Position numbers and translations under genes: made by a program
Notes under the pieces: generated by a model
Database searches by the model: none
Told to the model about the DNA's origin: nothing
The model's input: the letters and a program-made list of their open reading frames with translations, nothing else
Assembly: GCA_039636775.1 (NCBI GenBank)
Contig: CP143429.1
Location: 1,984,001 to 2,048,000 of the forward strand
DNA from: Micrococcaceae bacterium Sec5.8
Lineage (GTDB): Bacteria; Actinomycetota; Actinomycetes; Actinomycetales; Micrococcaceae
Direction: 5' to 3'
Length of the DNA stretch: 64,000 bases
Part shown: piece by piece, positions 63,337 to 64,000 of the stretch
How positions within the stretch are numbered: the first letter of the stretch is position 1
How the letters are laid out: each line of letters begins with the position of its first letter

Positions 63337-64000
63337 CTAGGGGTGGTCGTGGCGGGCCAGATGGTTGGCGATGACGGCCCGGAACGCCTCGGGCTGTTCC
63401 AGGTGTGAGCAGTGGCTGGCCCCGGGAAAGACATGACTGGCGGCACCGGGAATATTGGCGGCGAAGGGTGCCCAGGTCGCGGGGGTCGCCTCGTCGTATT
63501 CGCCGGCGACTACCAGGGTCGGGGCCGTGACCCGGTGCAGTTGGTCGATGATGGTCCAGTTGCGCAGCGTCCCGATTACATGGAACTCGTTAGGGCCGTT
63601 CATCGTGTGGTACACCGTGGGTTCGGCCTCCATCTGGGCTTCGCTCTCATCCAGGTCACGGGGAAAAGGCGTGAGACGGCAGACGTGGCGCTCGTAGAAG
63701 GCCAGGGTCGCGGCAACATACTCCGGGTCCGTTACCGTGCCGGCGTGCTCATGGCGCACCAGCGCATCCTGGGTCTCCCGGGGCAATTGGCCCCGGAGTT
63801 CAGTTGCGGCCTCTGCCCACAGCTCCATTGAGGCAGGTGAGTTGCAGATGGAAAGACTCGCCAGCCCGGGTGGCCGGCGCACCGCAATTTCCGCGCCCAG
63901 CATCCCGCCCCAGGACTGTCCCAGGATGTGGAAGTCACCGATCCGGAAGTGGGCGAGAAGATTATGGAACTCTTCAACAAACAACCGGGGAACCCAAAAG
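63337..64000 (-). CDS. Proline iminopeptidase-like alpha/beta hydrolase, 5' end outside window
   Basis: The frame stays open to the window edge with FWVPRLFVEEFHNLL, so the start lies outside. Catalytic triad: Ser in LGQSWGGMLG, Asp in AGEYDEATP, His in GASHCSHLEQP. The lid and GQSWGG motif match proline iminopeptidase and related amide hydrolases (S33). A start at 63984 is an artefact. It is upstream of the permease and acetamidase genes on the same strand, with 35 bases between, and likely belongs to one operon. Confidence 0.9.
   Translation of the reverse strand, partial: FWVPRLFVEEFHNLLAHFRIGDFHILGQSWGGMLGAEIAVRRPPGLASLSICNSPASMELWAEAATELRGQLPRETQDALVRHEHAGTVTDPEYVAATLAFYERHVCRLTPFPRDLDESEAQMEAEPTVYHTMNGPNEFHVIGTLRNWTIIDQLHRVTAPTLVVAGEYDEATPATWAPFAANIPGAASHVFPGASHCSHLEQPEAFRAVIANHLARHDHP

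Overview
The window is high-GC, densely packed DNA from an actinobacterium, most likely a member of the Micrococcaceae close to Arthrobacter or Pseudarthrobacter. The basis is codon usage, many GTG and TTG starts, a SufR-led suf operon, a bioYMN-type biotin transporter, DevS/DevR-type regulators and Actinobacteria-typical gene order. I see no transposase, integrase, phage gene, rRNA, tRNA or CRISPR. It reads as ordinary chromosome with about 60 genes.

1-12732: pentose phosphate genes tal and tkt, heme A synthesis (ctaB, ctaA), a two-gene ABC exporter, then the Fe-S operon sufR-sufB-sufD-Rieske-sufC-sufT. As I remember it, this order follows the Mycobacterium tuberculosis Rv1448c-Rv1466 segment, but sufS and sufU are absent here. 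12855-16411: a zinc metallopeptidase diverging from an acyl-CoA ligase/thiolase pair; the thiolase has Ser in place of its second catalytic Cys. 16430-17060: a striking array of 50 and 70 bp repeats with paired hairpin arms between convergent genes. 17082-19329: biotin ECF transporter. 19672-23398: ABC-F ATPase, YbaK-like protein, SURF1 and two small proteins. 23551-25832: FabG, an HspX-like small heat-shock protein and an SDR that lacks the usual Tyr. 25927-31083: serB, an ABC ATPase, a TSUP permease, an rRNA/tRNA methyltransferase, L31 type B and a lipoate ligase. 31127-34802: aminopeptidase N and a YeiH-type exporter. 34962-38368: the uncharacterised circularly permuted ATP-grasp / alpha-E / transglutaminase trio.

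38401-42859 is the most interesting region. It holds a DevS-like heme sensor kinase (His149 and Tyr171 kept), a DevR-like regulator with an almost unchanged recognition helix, a universal stress protein and two paralogous PPOX-fold flavoproteins. DevR-box-like palindromes lie before both PPOX genes, before the stress protein and before the distant hspX-like gene. At both PPOX genes the box is centred about 43 bases upstream of a probably leaderless start. I read this as a compact DosR/OsdR-type hypoxia or NO stress regulon.

42913-47163: a zinc-ribbon SDR, and glgC diverging from a GT4 glgA/glgM. 47254-53960: a beta-oxidation cluster (acyl-CoA dehydrogenase and TetR diverging from thiolase, high-molecular-weight FabG and MaoC dehydratase) with a perfect 13-bp operator in the shared promoter; it resembles M. 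tuberculosis fadE5-fadA2-fabG4-htdX. 54063-60600: FUSC transporter, decayed esterase, xi-class GST, M50 protease, DksA/TraR-like protein and malQ. 60936-64000: acetamidase, APC permease and a partial proline iminopeptidase-like hydrolase. At least a dozen genes show a TANNNT element 6-8 bases before the start codon with no ribosome binding site, suggesting frequent leaderless mRNAs.
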